A DNA stretch of 64,000 nt from Amia ocellicauda (GCF_036373705.1 NC_089850.1:20443256-20507255), one strand, 5' to 3'; counted from the first letter of the stretch, positions 35,070 through 48,348 are shown. The notes: generated by a model from the letters alone, not told the origin. Numbers and translations: made by a program.

Positions 35070-35528
35070 AAACAATCATCATCAAGAGATCCTCCAGGTC
35101 CAGAATCATGAAGCACAGTAGGGGCATAGGAAACCACAACAAGGCCAAAGCAGAGTCCCTGACCTCTTTTAAGACTCTACTTGTAATTTATTCATTTATT
35201 CTCCTGTAATATTGCACTTATACAATGTTTTGTCATACTCTTGACTTTGCATTACTAGTACTTGTATTGTTTATTTTGAGAACCCCTGTGCTCCCTTTCC
35301 CTTAGCTCTTAACTTTGATTAACATCTTGTCTGCACTTATCAGCTTTTACAATCTAGGATGTAAGACCTGATATATTGTTTACTGTATATCTCGTATACA
35401 CTTGTGTAAATTGTGAATGTGTAAAATGTATTATGCCTTGAATTGCTCTGTATTATTGTACTTTGTATTGCACTTATATTGTGTAAGTCGCCCTGGACAA
35501 GGGCGTCTGTTAAGAAATAAATAATATT
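35070..35528 (+). mobile_element. L2-like LINE 3' end
   Basis: A short coding vestige (ESLTSFKTLL, like the C-terminus of L2 ORF2) is followed by an AT-rich 3'UTR and the tail GTAAGTCGCCCTGGACAAGG ... AAGAAATAAATAATATTA. Confidence 0.7.
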
Positions 35529-36364
35529 AAGTGTACATATCCTACCGTCCGTATTCCTTGCATAAGGGCGGACACAATAAAAAGCACACCAATTTACCAC
35601 AACTGTCTCAGGGGCAATACTACTGATTTACAGCAGGAAGGATTGGAAAGGGAAGTTGGGCCCAATGTGAAGAGCAAATGTCAGCCATTCACCGGCGTGG
35701 CGCACACATCGCTTGTGTCAAGCAATCAGGAAAACCAAATTAAACAATCAAAAAAACAATAGCTCTCACCTGTGGAGACACAGCGCATTCCTGATCAGGG
35801 TTATCTTTTCAAGGGATTGGGAGACTAAGGGCTCTCATGTGAAGCACCGGCGATATGTGACAACAACCGTTCCAACATCAATATCTAATTTCCCAGAATT
35901 GCTCAGCGACCCCTCAGTCCAGATCAATACTGCCTCATGACCCTGAGAGCTGTCACATGTGGATAGGGACGGGGTGTGTTTTACAGAAGCACTTCCAGCA
36001 GGCAGTATTATCCTTCAGTGCAATCTGATAAACTAACCCCAGGGCATTAATCCCAGAGACTCCCTTTAGAGTGTTTGCAATCGCTTCAGAGAAATGTCAC
36101 TTCCCACCAGACAACTGGACAAAAGGGCCCTTTGGGGTTTTTTTTTTTAGTTCAAGCATTGGGGGGGATGTTTCTGTGAAAAACAATCGTTCTGCAGCCC
36201 CCACACTCCTACGACTCTTTGTGTATAAACCCTTCTGCACAGCAACAGCAACAGGACTTGGAAAAATGGCAGAAGACATCTTCCCTAAAAGATACATTCC
36301 TTTTTAAAGCAGCAGGGGCCCCTGCAAAAGCACTGCATAAAAGAAACAAACCACATGCTGAGCT

Positions 36365-36487
36365 GTCTGTGGTAACAAGGTCCAAATCCCAGTTAGAGAC
36401 ATTGCTACAGCACCCCTGACCAAGACACCTTACCCAGACTGCTCCAGTAAAAATGGGCACCCAAGCAAGTGGCTTTGGAAAAGAGAT
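36365..36487 (+). mobile_element. Degenerate SINE related to the copy at 24175
   Basis: Shares AAGGTCCAAATCCCAG (B-box-like), GCTCCAGTAAAAA and ATGGGCACCC with the intron 1 element. Ends not defined. Confidence 0.45.
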
Positions 36488-39044
36488 GCACCTCTGGACC
36501 CCACCGAGAGGCACAGCGTGAGTCATCAGCGCACAGCCCGCTGCCCACGAGCCAGAGAGCTTATATTAATCGCATCCCATTAAACTGTATCTTGTTGAAA
36601 TCAATGACTGCTCTGAGGGGGAGGTCCCACCGGGATATTTAATGAGGAGGATGCAGTTGCTCAGACAGACTACCTGTCACGGGCTGTGTGGGAATAATGC
36701 AGAGTGCACAGAGCTGAAGGCTGGCACTGGATCAGCAGCCCTGCACTGCTCTTTGAAGCAAATCAAAAGTGTTCAAATGTTAAGCAACAGCCAGCAGGTC
36801 ATCCTCAGCCCCCCTGTTTTCAGTGTCATGGCATTCACTTGTAACCGTTCAAGGTTCCTAACTCGTCGCTGGGCGCTGTGCTGGTGAAAGATAATAAAGG
36901 TCAAAGGACTAATCACCGCCATCCAGTGGCACTTCCCACAGTGCCGCACTGTGTAACAGCTTTTAATAAATAAGTAAAATCACAGACCAAAAAAGGCTGA
37001 AATGACCTGTGAAGAAGGAGCAGAGGTGAAGCAAACGAACACTGTGGTGCTGCGAGCCCCAGCCAAGCGCTGGCCTTCCTGCATTCCTGCACCTCTGCCC
37101 CCTGTCCCCATGTATAGCCATTGTCTATAGCGCTGCTCTTTGACAAACGGAAAAGCAAGTAGGAACCAGCCTGACGTACGATGCCATTTTCCCCCATTGT
37201 TGAATGCTGCTTGTTTTTCATGCTGGAGATCACGCCACCAAAGGGAACTCGTGAATACATTTCTATCAAAAATGTGTTCAGTGTCCATCTAGAAGCAGAC
37301 ATAGGCCTAGTAGCTGTAGTAGCAATGGCGTCTGCCACTTTCTTCTATGTGGTTCAGAACTTTTCTCGACCTGCCCTCGACACACACGAAGTATGCAGTG
37401 CAAGTGCACTATAAACTGTACGCACATTCAGACAGTCTTAACCCCCCCACTCCCCAATCTAATGCCAACATGCTGAAGCTTCCCCCTGTGCGTTGCTAAG
37501 CTACAATACTTCCGAGACTGTTGTACGGGATGTGTCCAGAATACTGACCAGTTTGTGCACTACCGCACACTACACAGACTTTGAATCCAAGCTCTTCTCA
37601 TAATAAGCAAAGGGAATTATAGTTATGCTCTATATGACCCAGAGATTTCTGTAGCGGAGAGTATTCCACAGTATCCTATAGCTAAAGTATAAATAAACAA
37701 ACATACAAAACAATAAACAAACAGATGGCTATATAAATAAATACATAAATGAAATGCCTAACTTGTGGTGATGAATTGCTATATGTGTGCCACAATTTTC
37801 TTTCTTTTTTCCCACCCCAAAGGCAGAAAGCAAATGCAGTGCAACACAAATGGCAGGCCTAGCTCAATACGAGTGCTTGTGACTCAGGCTCCACAGCGTG
37901 GCTTCGGATCGTGTGCTCAGTAACCCCACATCCCTCCTGGAAAAAAATGCCCTCTTTGCTCTTTTTCAATAAGAACCACTTATTTTTAAGTGGAGATGGT
38001 TTCCCTCTCATTCAGGTCAATTACTTTTTTCCACAAGCATTTTTTTATTTCTCCGCAAGCAACAGCACAAACCCCAGCCTTAAATGCGACACAGCCAGTG
38101 TCCCTCACAGCTGGAGTGTAAGCATCAGCGATGCGCTGCCTGTGAAATCAATTTATCCTTGCCTTCCTAAAGTAGGACATTACTTTTACAACATTAATAA
38201 AGATAAATCTCCAATCACCTGCCTTGCATGTCCTCTGACCGTCTCATGGTATTTATAATTATTAGTCCACCTGGATATCTTATGAACTTCCTGCTAGCCT
38301 ATATTGAAGTCTTCAGGTCACGCAAATCAATAGCATTATTCATTTAAAAAGATTAATAAAACTCTTTCCACAGATACAATCACACCACAAGCACTTGTGT
38401 GGAATTGCTGGTTCTAGATCTCTCTTAGATTACCGCACTGTCTCCCACATCTATATATGTTTTACTGCACAGTGTACAACTTTAATGCCGCACTGTATTC
38501 CATATTTGTCATAATACTCCTTGTGATATCTGGTCCATAACCTCACACTGTGCATATTTTCACAATATTAGTAACAAGTGTATATAAACACATTAATATA
38601 AAATACTTTTTTTGTTTTTAATACAGCTGATTTATTAGTCCCTGGATCAAACATTTCTACAAAAAACATTATTTTTGTGTTCTGTAAAGGGCAATTAAAA
38701 AGAGACAGATAAACCACAGCCATATGTGCTAAAACGTTACATAATGCTGTGATAACTACTGTACAGCTTCTACTGTCCCTTTAAATTCCCTGAGGTTCAC
38801 TGTCAGGTATGTGTGTAATACTGTGTACAGCTTTAAATATCTATTCTTCAAACCACAGTTATGTATAGTCTACAGGAATCTCGCATACTATCTAATCAAA
38901 ACGGTCTCAATATGTGGTTTGATTTATGAAAGATGCTATTGCCCTAGAAAACTTCGAGCAGAAGATGCAGAAAATGAAATAAAATGACAATATCGGCAGA
39001 GCGCAATAGTGAACATTTGCCAAAACACTACCTGTCATTTTTAA

Positions 39045-39190
39045 TACCGGGCGCCAGGGGTCGCTGGTTCGCGGGCACTCCTGCGGGAGGAAGCCTCTGC
39101 TGCTTCCTGGGGAAGGGACACTACGCGCAGGATACAGACGACAGGAAAGCCGCAGGATGCCACAGGGCCTACAAATCCGCCAGTCCTTAA
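39045..39190. promoter_or_regulatory. CpG-rich islet, possible promoter or untranslated exon
   Basis: Locally GC- and CpG-rich in AT-rich surroundings (GGGCGCCAGGGGTCGCTGG, TACGCGCAGG). On the minus strand it ends ...GGCGCCCG|GTATTA, which could be a donor. Function unproven. Confidence 0.3.
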
Positions 39191-39919
39191 AATGAGGAAC
39201 AAAATAACACTTCATGGTTAAGAACGTAAATAAAATACCCCACAAGTACTGCATTGTTTGAAAAGGCTGGCATACTAAAAATACAATAATAATAAGTCCA
39301 GTTTATTAGCTTTCACATGGTATTCACTCACATATATACTACTACTAATGTAATACTATACCCGTTATTTTCTTTCTCCCGGGCAATACAATAAAGTGAG
39401 TTGTATAAAAATACGGTTACAGCGTAGAAAAGACAGGGACTATTTTCGTTTGATATATACTCAATATTGATTTCTAAAACACAACGCGTTTTTAAAAATA
39501 CCGTGTGGAATGATTAAATTTTGGAAACCGCTATCTTTGTCTAGCTCGGTATATAAAACCAAAACGATACAAATCTGAACTCCTCATGCGGGGGTTTGTC
39601 CTCCCATAGTATTAATACCGGTAAAAGAAAGCGTTTAAAAACAAACCACACGAATTGAATGACGTTAGCTAGTGCTTCAGTTCACTGCATAGGTGTTATT
39701 AATATTACACACACCCGAATCAAACTGGAGTTGTGTATCCGTGTAGCTTCAAATGACACGATTATTAATAATAAAATCAACCTGGTGTGTGATTAGAAAG
39801 CACACATCGCTGCTCATCTCACCCGGGGCGGACAGTCACTGAATGGACGTGTAATGATGTGCTAATCCATTATTATCCTGGTCTATGTCTTTATTTAATC
39901 TCAGTTAACTGTGCTCTCA

Positions 39920-40085
39920 TGCCTCGGCGCACTCGACTCGCACATCTGCTCTGCGCAGCTCTGCGCCAGGTAACTCTAGGTCGTGTTGCTGATGCGCATT
40001 TGTCTGCAGGTCTGCGCGGTTCCGCCAATGGGATCGGTGGAAGTCTGCAGATCTGCGCCACAATAACAAAACTGGCATACGACTG
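39920..40085. promoter_or_regulatory. CpG-rich islet with inverted CCAAT-like box
   Basis: Repeated CTGCGC/TGCGCA motifs (NRF1-half-site-like) and CCGCCAATGGGA (CCAAT box) within 170 bp, in an otherwise AT-rich spacer. Candidate promoter for one of the divergent genes or a non-coding RNA. Confidence 0.35.
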
Positions 40086-41683
40086 AACATCTGTCTTTGA
40101 GATGTGTGCAGCACCCGTCTTATTTCATGCCCGAACTGTATGCAGTCATCTATACCGCAAGTAAGCTTAATAAATGGGCATTCACTTCTTACGTATTTTG
40201 ACTCACTTTTATTTACTTCTATGCATCACACACAATAAGAGATACTCTGGTTAAATTGGAAAAAACACGTGTCGGGTAATTTATTCCTGTCTCCCTGTTG
40301 TCTACAGTAATAATGCCAAATAAATGACCACTGCACGACATCATCATATAATACACACAGCAGGGCAGACTAATTCAACAGATGGTCACTGCTGTCAATG
40401 TGTAACACAGAAAAACTAAATGTGTGTCTGCTTTCTAAAAGTTTCAATCATATTCTGAAGAATTTCAATATTTTATTATACTATTTCTATTAAATCTATG
40501 AAGGTGTATCACATAAGGTTAGAATAAACACGCAAACTGCGTATTGTGTGGGGTTTCTTATGTACTTAACAGTCTATTCAAACAAATGAGCGTATCGGCC
40601 TTCAGATGATTTTGATTGAATTACAAAACAGTTGTGTTTAAAAAATAATGCCCATCACCATCTTCAAATAAACATAGACATGATTTCACTTTGCACAATT
40701 AATAACGTGGCTACACTTAAAACAATCATTTGATGAGGTACCATTGAATGCATACAAGTCTTGTGATTTAAATGCCAGTGTGTCAATGTGGCTGTGTTGC
40801 ATAAATGCAGTTTACAATCTGATTCAGGATTTGTCTCGGAATAAAAGTGTAGCTTCTCCTTTAACCCACACAGCGAATCTGCGACCCCCGTCTTAAAGAT
40901 GACATATACGGGAAGTGTTAACATAGAAACTCTAACAACTGAATAACACAAAATGTAATCTCTTTTATTTACTGCATTTGCTGACCGTGAAGTGTATTTC
41001 TTGACATAAAATACATCTATGCTACTGATATATTTTTTTTTTTCGGATTGTGTGTTAGTGTGGAATCTGCTGCTCGGATTTTCATCGCACGGAGCCAAAC
41101 CGGAAAAGGTGGCAGGAAAAAACAAACAAACTGGACACAATCCCACTGGAAACATGGAGCAGCCGATATTCCCAGTCGACGGTGTGAGGGAACGGGTGTT
41201 AAACCATGTCCGATATCCGCAGCAGTAATTCATAAAATCAGTAACTACACCGGGCTGCTAGGATGTTTAAAGAGACGGAAAATGCGCATATTTGTTTTCC
41301 TAATGTCAGCTAACCCTTTGGGCCCGCATCACTGACATATTTATAGTTTATGTATGGGCATTTGGTGGCATTGATGAGATATAGTGTCCTATTACAATGC
41401 ACGCATTAGAAAATATACATGTAGTGATCATTCGCAGAAATAGTTATGAGGACCTTTTTTAAATTGGTTTTCGCTTTTTAATCGTGCGCTGTTGTCTGAA
41501 GTGTTTGGCCACCGACAGTGTTGTACTGGGATGGAAACTCATTAGGATCATCCATTCCGTGACGGTATGCTCGCCTGCGCAGATTTGCTTCTCTAGGGTG
41601 ATTTCGTTTGTAACTCTTTATCGCGGTCACACGTTGGATGTTTTTGAGCATTAATATCACCAGCAGCACGGCGAAGGGGGGTC

Positions 41684-41770
41684 ATGGAGACCAACTTGCA
41701 GAAGAGACGGGAGAATAAGAAATCCCTGCGGGTCAAAGTCATCAGCCTGGGCAATGCGGAAGTGGGGAAG
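41684..41770 (+). CDS. dnajc27: DNAJC27 exon 1 (residues 1-29)
   Basis: Encodes [20 protein letters not shown] and the P-loop up to GK; donor GTGAGC. Confidence 0.95.
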
Positions 41771-44700
41771 GTGAGCCGGCTGGGCTGTCAGGCACACCGG
41801 CGGATGGGCTTCACAGACTTCATATACAGGGGGACGGCCATCTAAACTGTGATGATGATCAGCATGACATAATTGCATACAATAAGACATGGCCTGTTCT
41901 TAAACCCCTTTCATTTGCACTATTTATGTTCACCAGCTTCCAGTCACTGTGTAGCTTCTTAGCAGTCAAATAAGCATGGCCTTCTGAGCTCTGTTTTGTT
42001 GGGACTACAAGTATTCAGTAGCTACATAAATAATACAAGACGTTTATTAAATTGCTAACTTGTGGGCAATGTATTGGTACTGTATCGGTGTAGCATTGTG
42101 TGCAGGTGTGTGTGTACTAAACTCAGTAGGAGCTGTTTAGGCAAAATGTACAGGTCCAAATACAGCACCCTGGCATCCAGACAGATTGACTTTTTTTGTT
42201 GTTTTTCAGAGCTGCATTATTAAACGCTACTGTGAGAAGAGGTTTGTTCCCAAGTACCTTGCTACAATCGGAATCGACTATGGTGTAACTAAGTAAGTTC
42301 CCCTACCCGATTTTCCTGTCCAGCATTCACTGAGTGTTATGTTTAAAGCTCATCTAGTGTCTCACAAAACACAAATGCAGCTTACCTTGATCATTTCTGC
42401 TTACTAGGAAGCAGAGGGATAGTCTTTCAACACTTAAATATAGATGCAGATGCTTGTGCTTCACACATTACAGATATGTGGTTTTTAAGGCACTGCCTGG
42501 TGTTTCTGTGGTGGTTTAACTGGCACCTCCGGATCCAGGATTGCTTTGACCATGCAGTGTATGCCTTAGAGATTAATCCTCCTTAAACATAACTCAGCCT
42601 CTGATCTTGATATGATGAGTAAAGGGATGCTGTCTGATTTACACTTGATTGTCTTCCCATGTTATCCCCAGGGTCCAAGTCCGCGACAGAGAGATCAAAG
42701 TGAACATTTTTGACATGGCGGGACACCCTTTCTTCTACGAGGTGAGTTGGGATTTTATTTGCCCTGTACCTAGATAGACATGATGTGCTGAACAGAGGGT
42801 GGCAATAAAGAACAGCCTGGTATGATCTCGAGAGCACTGCCAGTGTGTGACAGTTCACAAAAAGCCTGCTGTACTCACTTTCTCCAGCAAAGGGAGCTAA
42901 ATCGGCAGAGAAGCAGCCATACTTTGTAATGTATTCTTATTAGTTCTTATTAATTTAATTGCTGTTTAAAGTTGTTTTTATCATCATTATTTTCCCAAAA
43001 GCAATCAGTGTAAATCTATTGCTGAATTTGTATTTTTTTTCTTTGTAACTGCCTTCCCCACACCCAATCTGGAAGCCACATTAGCAAGCCCAACATACTA
43101 CATCCTCTCTCCTCTCTCTCTCTCTCTCTCTCTCCCCCCTTCCTCTTCTCCCTCTCTCTCTGGTTAGGTACGAAATGAGTTCTATAAGGACTCCCAGGGT
43201 GTGATCCTGGTCTATGATGTGGGTCTGAAGGAGAGCTTTGACTCTCTGGACAGCTGGCTGGGGGAGATGAAGCAGGAGATGGGCTCTCATGCCAACATGG
43301 AGAGCATCGTGTTCATTGTGTGTGCCAACAAGGTAAGGTACACAGTGCTCTGTGTCCACAGTGGCTCTCTGTTCCTTGTGTTTGGCCAAACAAGTCCTCC
43401 TGCACAGAACACTTCAGAATATGCAGTGGCATCGGTGGGTGCCAGCATTCAGCATTAGTTTCCCCAAATGTCCACACAACACAAGTCCATAATATTGTGT
43501 TTACTTAATTTAATTCACATTTGTCCCTTCAGAGCCCAAGCTGGTAAAATCATAAGACGTGCAAGGCTGTGACTGTGTGTGTCTGTGAGTGTGTGCGTGT
43601 GTCTTTGTGCATGCATGTGTGTGATAGTGTCTGAACACTGTGGCGCTGTGCCTCAGGTGGACCTGACGAAGAGGCGTGTGGTGGACGAGAGCGAGGGCCG
43701 GCTGTGGGCCGAGAGCAGGGGCTTCCATTACTTCGAGACTTCGGCGCAGAGCGGGGAAGGCATCAGTGAGATGTTCCAGGTGAGGCAAGAGCTCCTCCTG
43801 ACAGTGCGGCACCTGCAGCCCTCCTGCACTGTGCTGAACACTGAGCTGAGCACTGTGCCGGATTGGCTTGAGTCATTGATTTATTTGAATGGGACTGGTC
43901 AAATGCAACATATATGTGTATATTTTGTACGTATGCATGTATGCCAAATGATGTCATTTCAAATGCTTTACATTGTGGAGATCCAATTCTCTGGACAGAA
44001 TTTACAACATTGCTATTAGAACCACCTTTCTTTAATAATTTTGCCACTCTGCCTGCTGGTTACAGGCCACTTTACCACATTCCTGCACTCCGAATGTACA
44101 TAAGAGACAATGGCTCTCAGGGTGCAACTCAACTCCTTGAATGCTGTTCTCTCAACAGGCAGTAAATGAACAGTTTGTCTGGAAGAAGAAATCCTTCATT
44201 GAAGTTTTAGTATCAGATAATCAAACTCATTTTCCAGTCAGTCTGTGAAATGAGAAGCTGTGGGCATCTCTCTGAGTTCAGTGGCACCCTTTTCTTCCAG
44301 GCTTTCTTTTCCTCCATTGCGGACATGTGTGAGAACGGGGGCCGGCGGCCCGTGTCAGGGGTCAACGTGGGGTTCACCAGGGAGCAGGCCGACACCATCC
44401 GCAGGATCCGCAGCAGCAAAGACAGCTGGGATATGCTGGGGGTCAAACCAGGGGCCACAAGGTCAGTGTGGCGAAGGCATTCACACTGCACTTCAGTCCA
44501 GGGTCATTACACAGGTCATAAACCAGCTATCTGCACACAATCCCATAAGCAATGTCACACTATGGACAAGGCGCAAATCATAACCTTCATATGCCGAGCA
44601 GCAGTTCAGTTTCACATTATTTCAAAGAAATACATTAATTAATATACCAGCCCACAACAGAAAAGGTCCCCATTAGCAGGATAAGCAGCCTTGCTCAGCA

Positions 44701-45697
44701 GCAGGGGGATTACTGCTCTCCTAAACCCCTTTACCGGATGGGTTTTGAGGCTTTGCCTTTGAGAAACACCCAGCTGAGGTGACACAACGCAGTCCTGTGA
44801 CCTGCAGTGGACAAGCATGCACAGCTTTTTTTCTCTTTCTTTTTCTAAATGCAGACAGACTGACAGACAGACAGAGATTCACACACAGACAGACACACAG
44901 ACATAGGAGACAGACAGATAGACAGACACAAAGACTCACACACACACACATACACACGTACGCACAGTCTTGTGTCATGAAGTTGAGCTCGGGACATGTG
45001 CTTAATCGTGTGTGTAAGGAGAGTACAGTGAGAATCTCATTAGCTCATGGACTTCTGGGTATTCGCTCTGTGGACATGAGTTTGTTAGTCTTAGTTGTCC
45101 TGTTACTGGATTGTATCATGAGCTCTTGGAGACCAGGACACTGTGTCTGTGGAGCCGCTCCTCCAGCTAGTGAGGAAGCCCTACTTAAAAAATCCCCCCT
45201 TAAGCACGTGCTTTAATCTGCTCGCCGCCCGCACTGTGGAGGGGTTTGCTGTAGCGTTCCCTAGACATTTTTATAATGGAAGACAAAAAATCTTTAACTC
45301 TGCATATTGGGGGGAAGAAAGCAAGGTTTTAAAGTTCCTGTGTCTGAATTATCCCCCACATAAATCTCCAGATATGCGTGTCTTTGATATCTGTACATTC
45401 CTGAAAATACCTTTTAAGGATATTTGGGTGTTTTTTGAGACACCCCAAAATAGTGTAGTTTTGTTGCAGAGATAGTGATGTCAATGGCCTTGTTCTGTGG
45501 TGCTGATGAGGCGTGTGTGTTCTGTGAGTGTGTGCTGATGAGGCGTGTGTGTTTTGTGTTGCAGGGAGGAGGTGAACAAAGCCTACAGGAAGCTGGCCGT
45601 GCTGCTACACCCTGACAAGTGTGTGGCCCCCGGCAGTGAAGACGCCTTCAAGGCTGTGGTGAACGCCCGAACCTCCCTGCTCAAGAACATCAAGTGA
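41684..45697 (+). CDS. dnajc27: DnaJ homolog subfamily C member 27 (RBJ), complete, 7 exons
   Basis: Rab/Ras-like GTPase fused to a C-terminal J domain; in mammals it binds MEK/ERK and is linked to metabolic traits. Exons 41684-41770, 42210-42292, 42672-42741, 43168-43332, 43657-43779, 44301-44461 and 45565-45697 join in frame to 822 nt, 273 residues, the human length. G1 is GNAEVGKS (23-30), G3 is DMAGH (71-75), G4 is CANK (132-135) and G5 is ETSAQ (162-166). The J domain keeps the HPD triad (245-247) but is short and lies at the very C-terminus, with [10 protein letters not shown] before it. His replaces the usual catalytic Gln after DxAG, as in this family, suggesting weak GTP hydrolysis. 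The start ATG has G at -3 and +4. There is no C-terminal prenylation motif. Confidence 0.97.
42210..42292 (+). CDS. dnajc27: DNAJC27 exon 2 (residues 30-57)
   Basis: Encodes [20 protein letters not shown] then GIDYGVT (switch I region). Donor GTAAGT. Confidence 0.96.
42672..42741 (+). CDS. dnajc27: DNAJC27 exon 3 (residues 57-80)
   Basis: Encodes [20 protein letters not shown] and FYE (switch II). Donor GTGAGT. Confidence 0.96.
43168..43332 (+). CDS. dnajc27: DNAJC27 exon 4 (residues 81-135)
   Basis: Encodes [20 protein letters not shown] through IVFIVCANK (G4). Acceptor GGTTAG, donor GTAAGG. Confidence 0.96.
43657..43779 (+). CDS. dnajc27: DNAJC27 exon 5 (residues 136-176)
   Basis: Encodes [20 protein letters not shown] through [16 protein letters not shown] (G5). 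Donor GTGAGG. Confidence 0.96.
44301..44461 (+). CDS. dnajc27: DNAJC27 exon 6 (residues 177-230)
   Basis: Encodes [17 protein letters not shown], a linker, and the start of the J domain ([16 protein letters not shown]). Donor GTCAGT. Confidence 0.95.
45565..45697 (+). CDS. dnajc27: DNAJC27 exon 7 (residues 230-273, stop)
   Basis: Encodes [20 protein letters not shown] with the HPD motif, ending LLKNIK and TGA (45695-45697). Confidence 0.97.
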
Positions 45698-45772
45698 GGT
45701 CTGGAGCCAGCAGCCTGGGTCCTGGGAGGCCACAGTCCTCCAGGGGCTTTGGGTCCCTTAACTAACGGACTA

Positions 45773-45778
45773 AATAAA
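45773..45778 (+). terminator. Proximal DNAJC27 polyadenylation signal candidate
   Basis: AATAAA 76 bp after the stop, within TAAATAAATAAATTAATAAAA. Confidence 0.5.
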
Positions 45779-46781
45779 TAAATTAATAAAACCTGGAAAC
45801 AACAACACTGAATTGGCTCCATCTAGCTGCAGAAACAGGTTTGATTAATTAATTGTGGAGTTGAGGTGGAAACAAATCATCCAAAATATACCAAAACAGA
45901 AGACCCTGTGCGGTCCTGCACTGCGCTGTGGCCCTCCAGGACCAAGGAACCCCATCTCTGGGGCCGGCGCTCTCGGGATCCCCACCCCATGTTGGATCCT
46001 TCACCCTGTTCCTGTCCACCATAGCAGCCGTCCCGTCCTGTCCTGTGACCTCAAAAGAACCTTGCGGGATCCCAGCGAGCTCGGAGGCACGTGTGTCTGT
46101 GGCAGCTGTCCATCACTGCAGGTCTGCTTTGATCTTGTGCCATATTTTAAATATAATTAATTAAAGAGTGGTAATTATAAGCGTGAGCAAAACACTTAAT
46201 AGCCACAGACAACCTTCCTGACTGCCTGCCGCCTGTGTGAGTGTCTCACAGAGCCAGCTGCTTCCTTGCTCTCATCGCCTATGCACATTCGCATCTCTTG
46301 CCCGAGAATGTCAGTCTGCGGTTTTCGCTACTCAGTTTTCCAGGTTATGAGATATTAGAAAGCTGAGATCCCCTGCTGTGGCATGAGAACAGAGAGTGTG
46401 TGTCTGGTCTGATGAGGGTGACTGAGACGATTATGGTATTTCATGGGGGGAACAAATTGTGTCAAATGGGAAGGAAAGTTTCCTTTATCTTTAATAGGGC
46501 CGTGAAGATCACGAGAGGTGTTCTGTCAGTGTTGCAGACAGGTGTCCGTTATGCTTTTTATTACATTGGGTTTTATGTGGTTTGTAGAAGCATGGTTACC
46601 CTGAAATTAAACTCCCTGGACACCCTTGATTTTTGTATGTTTTTCTTGTCCTATTGATTTTTCCCTAGAATTTGCTGTGATTTTGACCTAATTTTTACAG
46701 TGAGGAGGTTTTGATTTTTAGCCTTTCTCCATCTTCTAAACCAAGTATTGCTTTATTGACAGACACTTTGGAGACTGGAAA

Positions 46782-46810
46782 AAAAAATATATATATATAT
46801 ATATATATTT
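46782..46810. repeat. TA microsatellite
   Basis: Poly-A then (TA)n in the DNAJC27 3' flank. Confidence 0.85.
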
Positions 46811-46821
46811 ATGTGTACCTG

Positions 46822-46895
46822 TATTATTATTATTATGATTTATTTATTAGCAGATGCTTTTACCCAAGGCGACATACAGATTTCACAAGAAACAT
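46822..46895 (-). mobile_element. Inverted L2-like 3' tail
   Basis: ATTATTATTATTATGATTTA then TTAGCAGATGCTTTTACCCAA and GGCGACATACA. Read on the minus strand this is the same tail as at 17613, 20510 and 35485. Confidence 0.6.
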
Positions 46896-48348
46896 TTTCA
46901 AAGCAGTAGTAAATACACTTTCTAATGCTTTGAAAATGTATTGGGTAAAGTATATTCGATATATATTTGTCTTATTTGTTTGATGATTGTACACTCTCAG
47001 TACAAACTAGCAGCTACAGACACAGTGACAGTCACCAGTACAGGCGATTCTCACCAGATTCACACTGCTGTAATGTGGTTCACTGCTTGATGCAGGTGTG
47101 AAAGGGAAAGGGCTGTGAGGAGTATTACTTTCGATTAATTGATTTCGGTTAATCGATGTGAAAACACAATGTCTTAGGCAGGTGTCAAATTCTGATTGTT
47201 TATTCGTTCAGATTGCCAATTGCTTGTTTTCATGTTTTTTAAAGTTGACAGCTCATTCTGGGAACACAGACGGTAAAACAGAAACAAACCGAAAACAAAA
47301 ACAAAGATGTTTTTTTAAATCACTAGTTTCCCTTTGCTCTCATATAAAAAAAATACTTCTAGTTGAAGTAGTTTCAAATTTGAAAATTGGGGGGGAATGA
47401 TGACGAGAGGAGGGGAAAAAAACAAAAACTGAAGACCTTGCCTTATAACTCGTTATTATATTGTGTTCAGTGATTAAATAATTATTTCAGGTGCACTGAT
47501 CATAGCTGATGTTACCAACTGGTCTTTCCTTGTGGCTAAAACAACGCACTGCTGGTGACAACCTTTACACTAAGGAACCATTCTCCCTGGAATCCAGTGA
47601 ATGTAATCCCAGTTCTGTTTTCTCATCTGATGCATTATTTTTAACTATGTGTGTGTATATATATATATATTCTGTCAATAGATGTATACAGTATGCACAA
47701 ACTGATCAAGTGAATCTTTCTCTCTATGACAGGGTTCTGTAAATGCTATCCATGAGACGTCGTAGCACTTTCAGCCAGTGGCTTTGTTGCCGTGACCTAT
47801 AATGATACAGACACTTGGTTTCGTTACACACCAGACACAATATTTTTCTAACTGTTGGCTGAAGAGTCGGTGTACATTGCTCTTTGTTTTTATTGTATGT
47901 ATTTATTTGCTTTGACTTGACTCTTAATCTGTGACTCTGATCCTGACTACAGAAGCTTTCACTATAAACGGCTACGAGTGTGTTAATCAGATGTCATAAC
48001 CACCTGTAAATGTACAGAAACAAGCTGCACAGAGCACATCATTTCCCTTCCTTAGGTAATATAGTTACGCTCCTTGTCTCAAGTTGACTTAATGAAGCCA
48101 CTAAGCATTGTTTTAGTTTTTTAATTAAACCACCCAGAAAAATGTTGAACGTTTTTGGTATCAATTTGCGCACTTCCACAAGCAAGACATGGGTGAGCTG
48201 TGATTCGCTGTGTGCAGCTGTAGTTTAGACTGTATTGAATGGTGCACTTTGGCTGACCGTCTCTCCTTGTGTGTTTTGGGAAATTGTTGTTATTTGTGAA
48301 ATTTAACCAGCATGTTTTATTTTTGACTTATTATTTTTTGTTTTTTAT

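Larger units (their letters stand above)
30743..41683. other. Spacer between divergent EFR3B and DNAJC27
   Basis: About 10.9 kb. Contains CA and CT microsatellites near EFR3B (30826-31310), G and C homopolymers, a candidate alternative EFR3B first exon (33879-33918), an L2-like tail (35070-35528), a SINE (about 36365), and CpG-rich islets at about 39045-39190 and 39920-40085. No other exon recognised. The promoters of both genes should lie here. Confidence 0.7.
41771..45564 (+). other. dnajc27: DNAJC27 introns (non-coding span between exons)
   Basis: Six GT-AG introns of 0.3-1.1 kb. They hold a CT tract just before exon 4 (about 43106-43160) and a CAGA/CACA tract in intron 6 (about 44860-44955). 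No other gene or element recognised. Confidence 0.75.

Noticed and set aside
36913..37338. 141-codon open frame on the minus strand
   Set aside because: No family recognised and no supporting exon structure; another frame is also open here, so it is weak evidence.
40664..41233. 189-codon open frame on the minus strand in the spacer
   Set aside because: No recognisable domain, composition like AT-rich non-coding DNA, and no splice or promoter context; likely chance.
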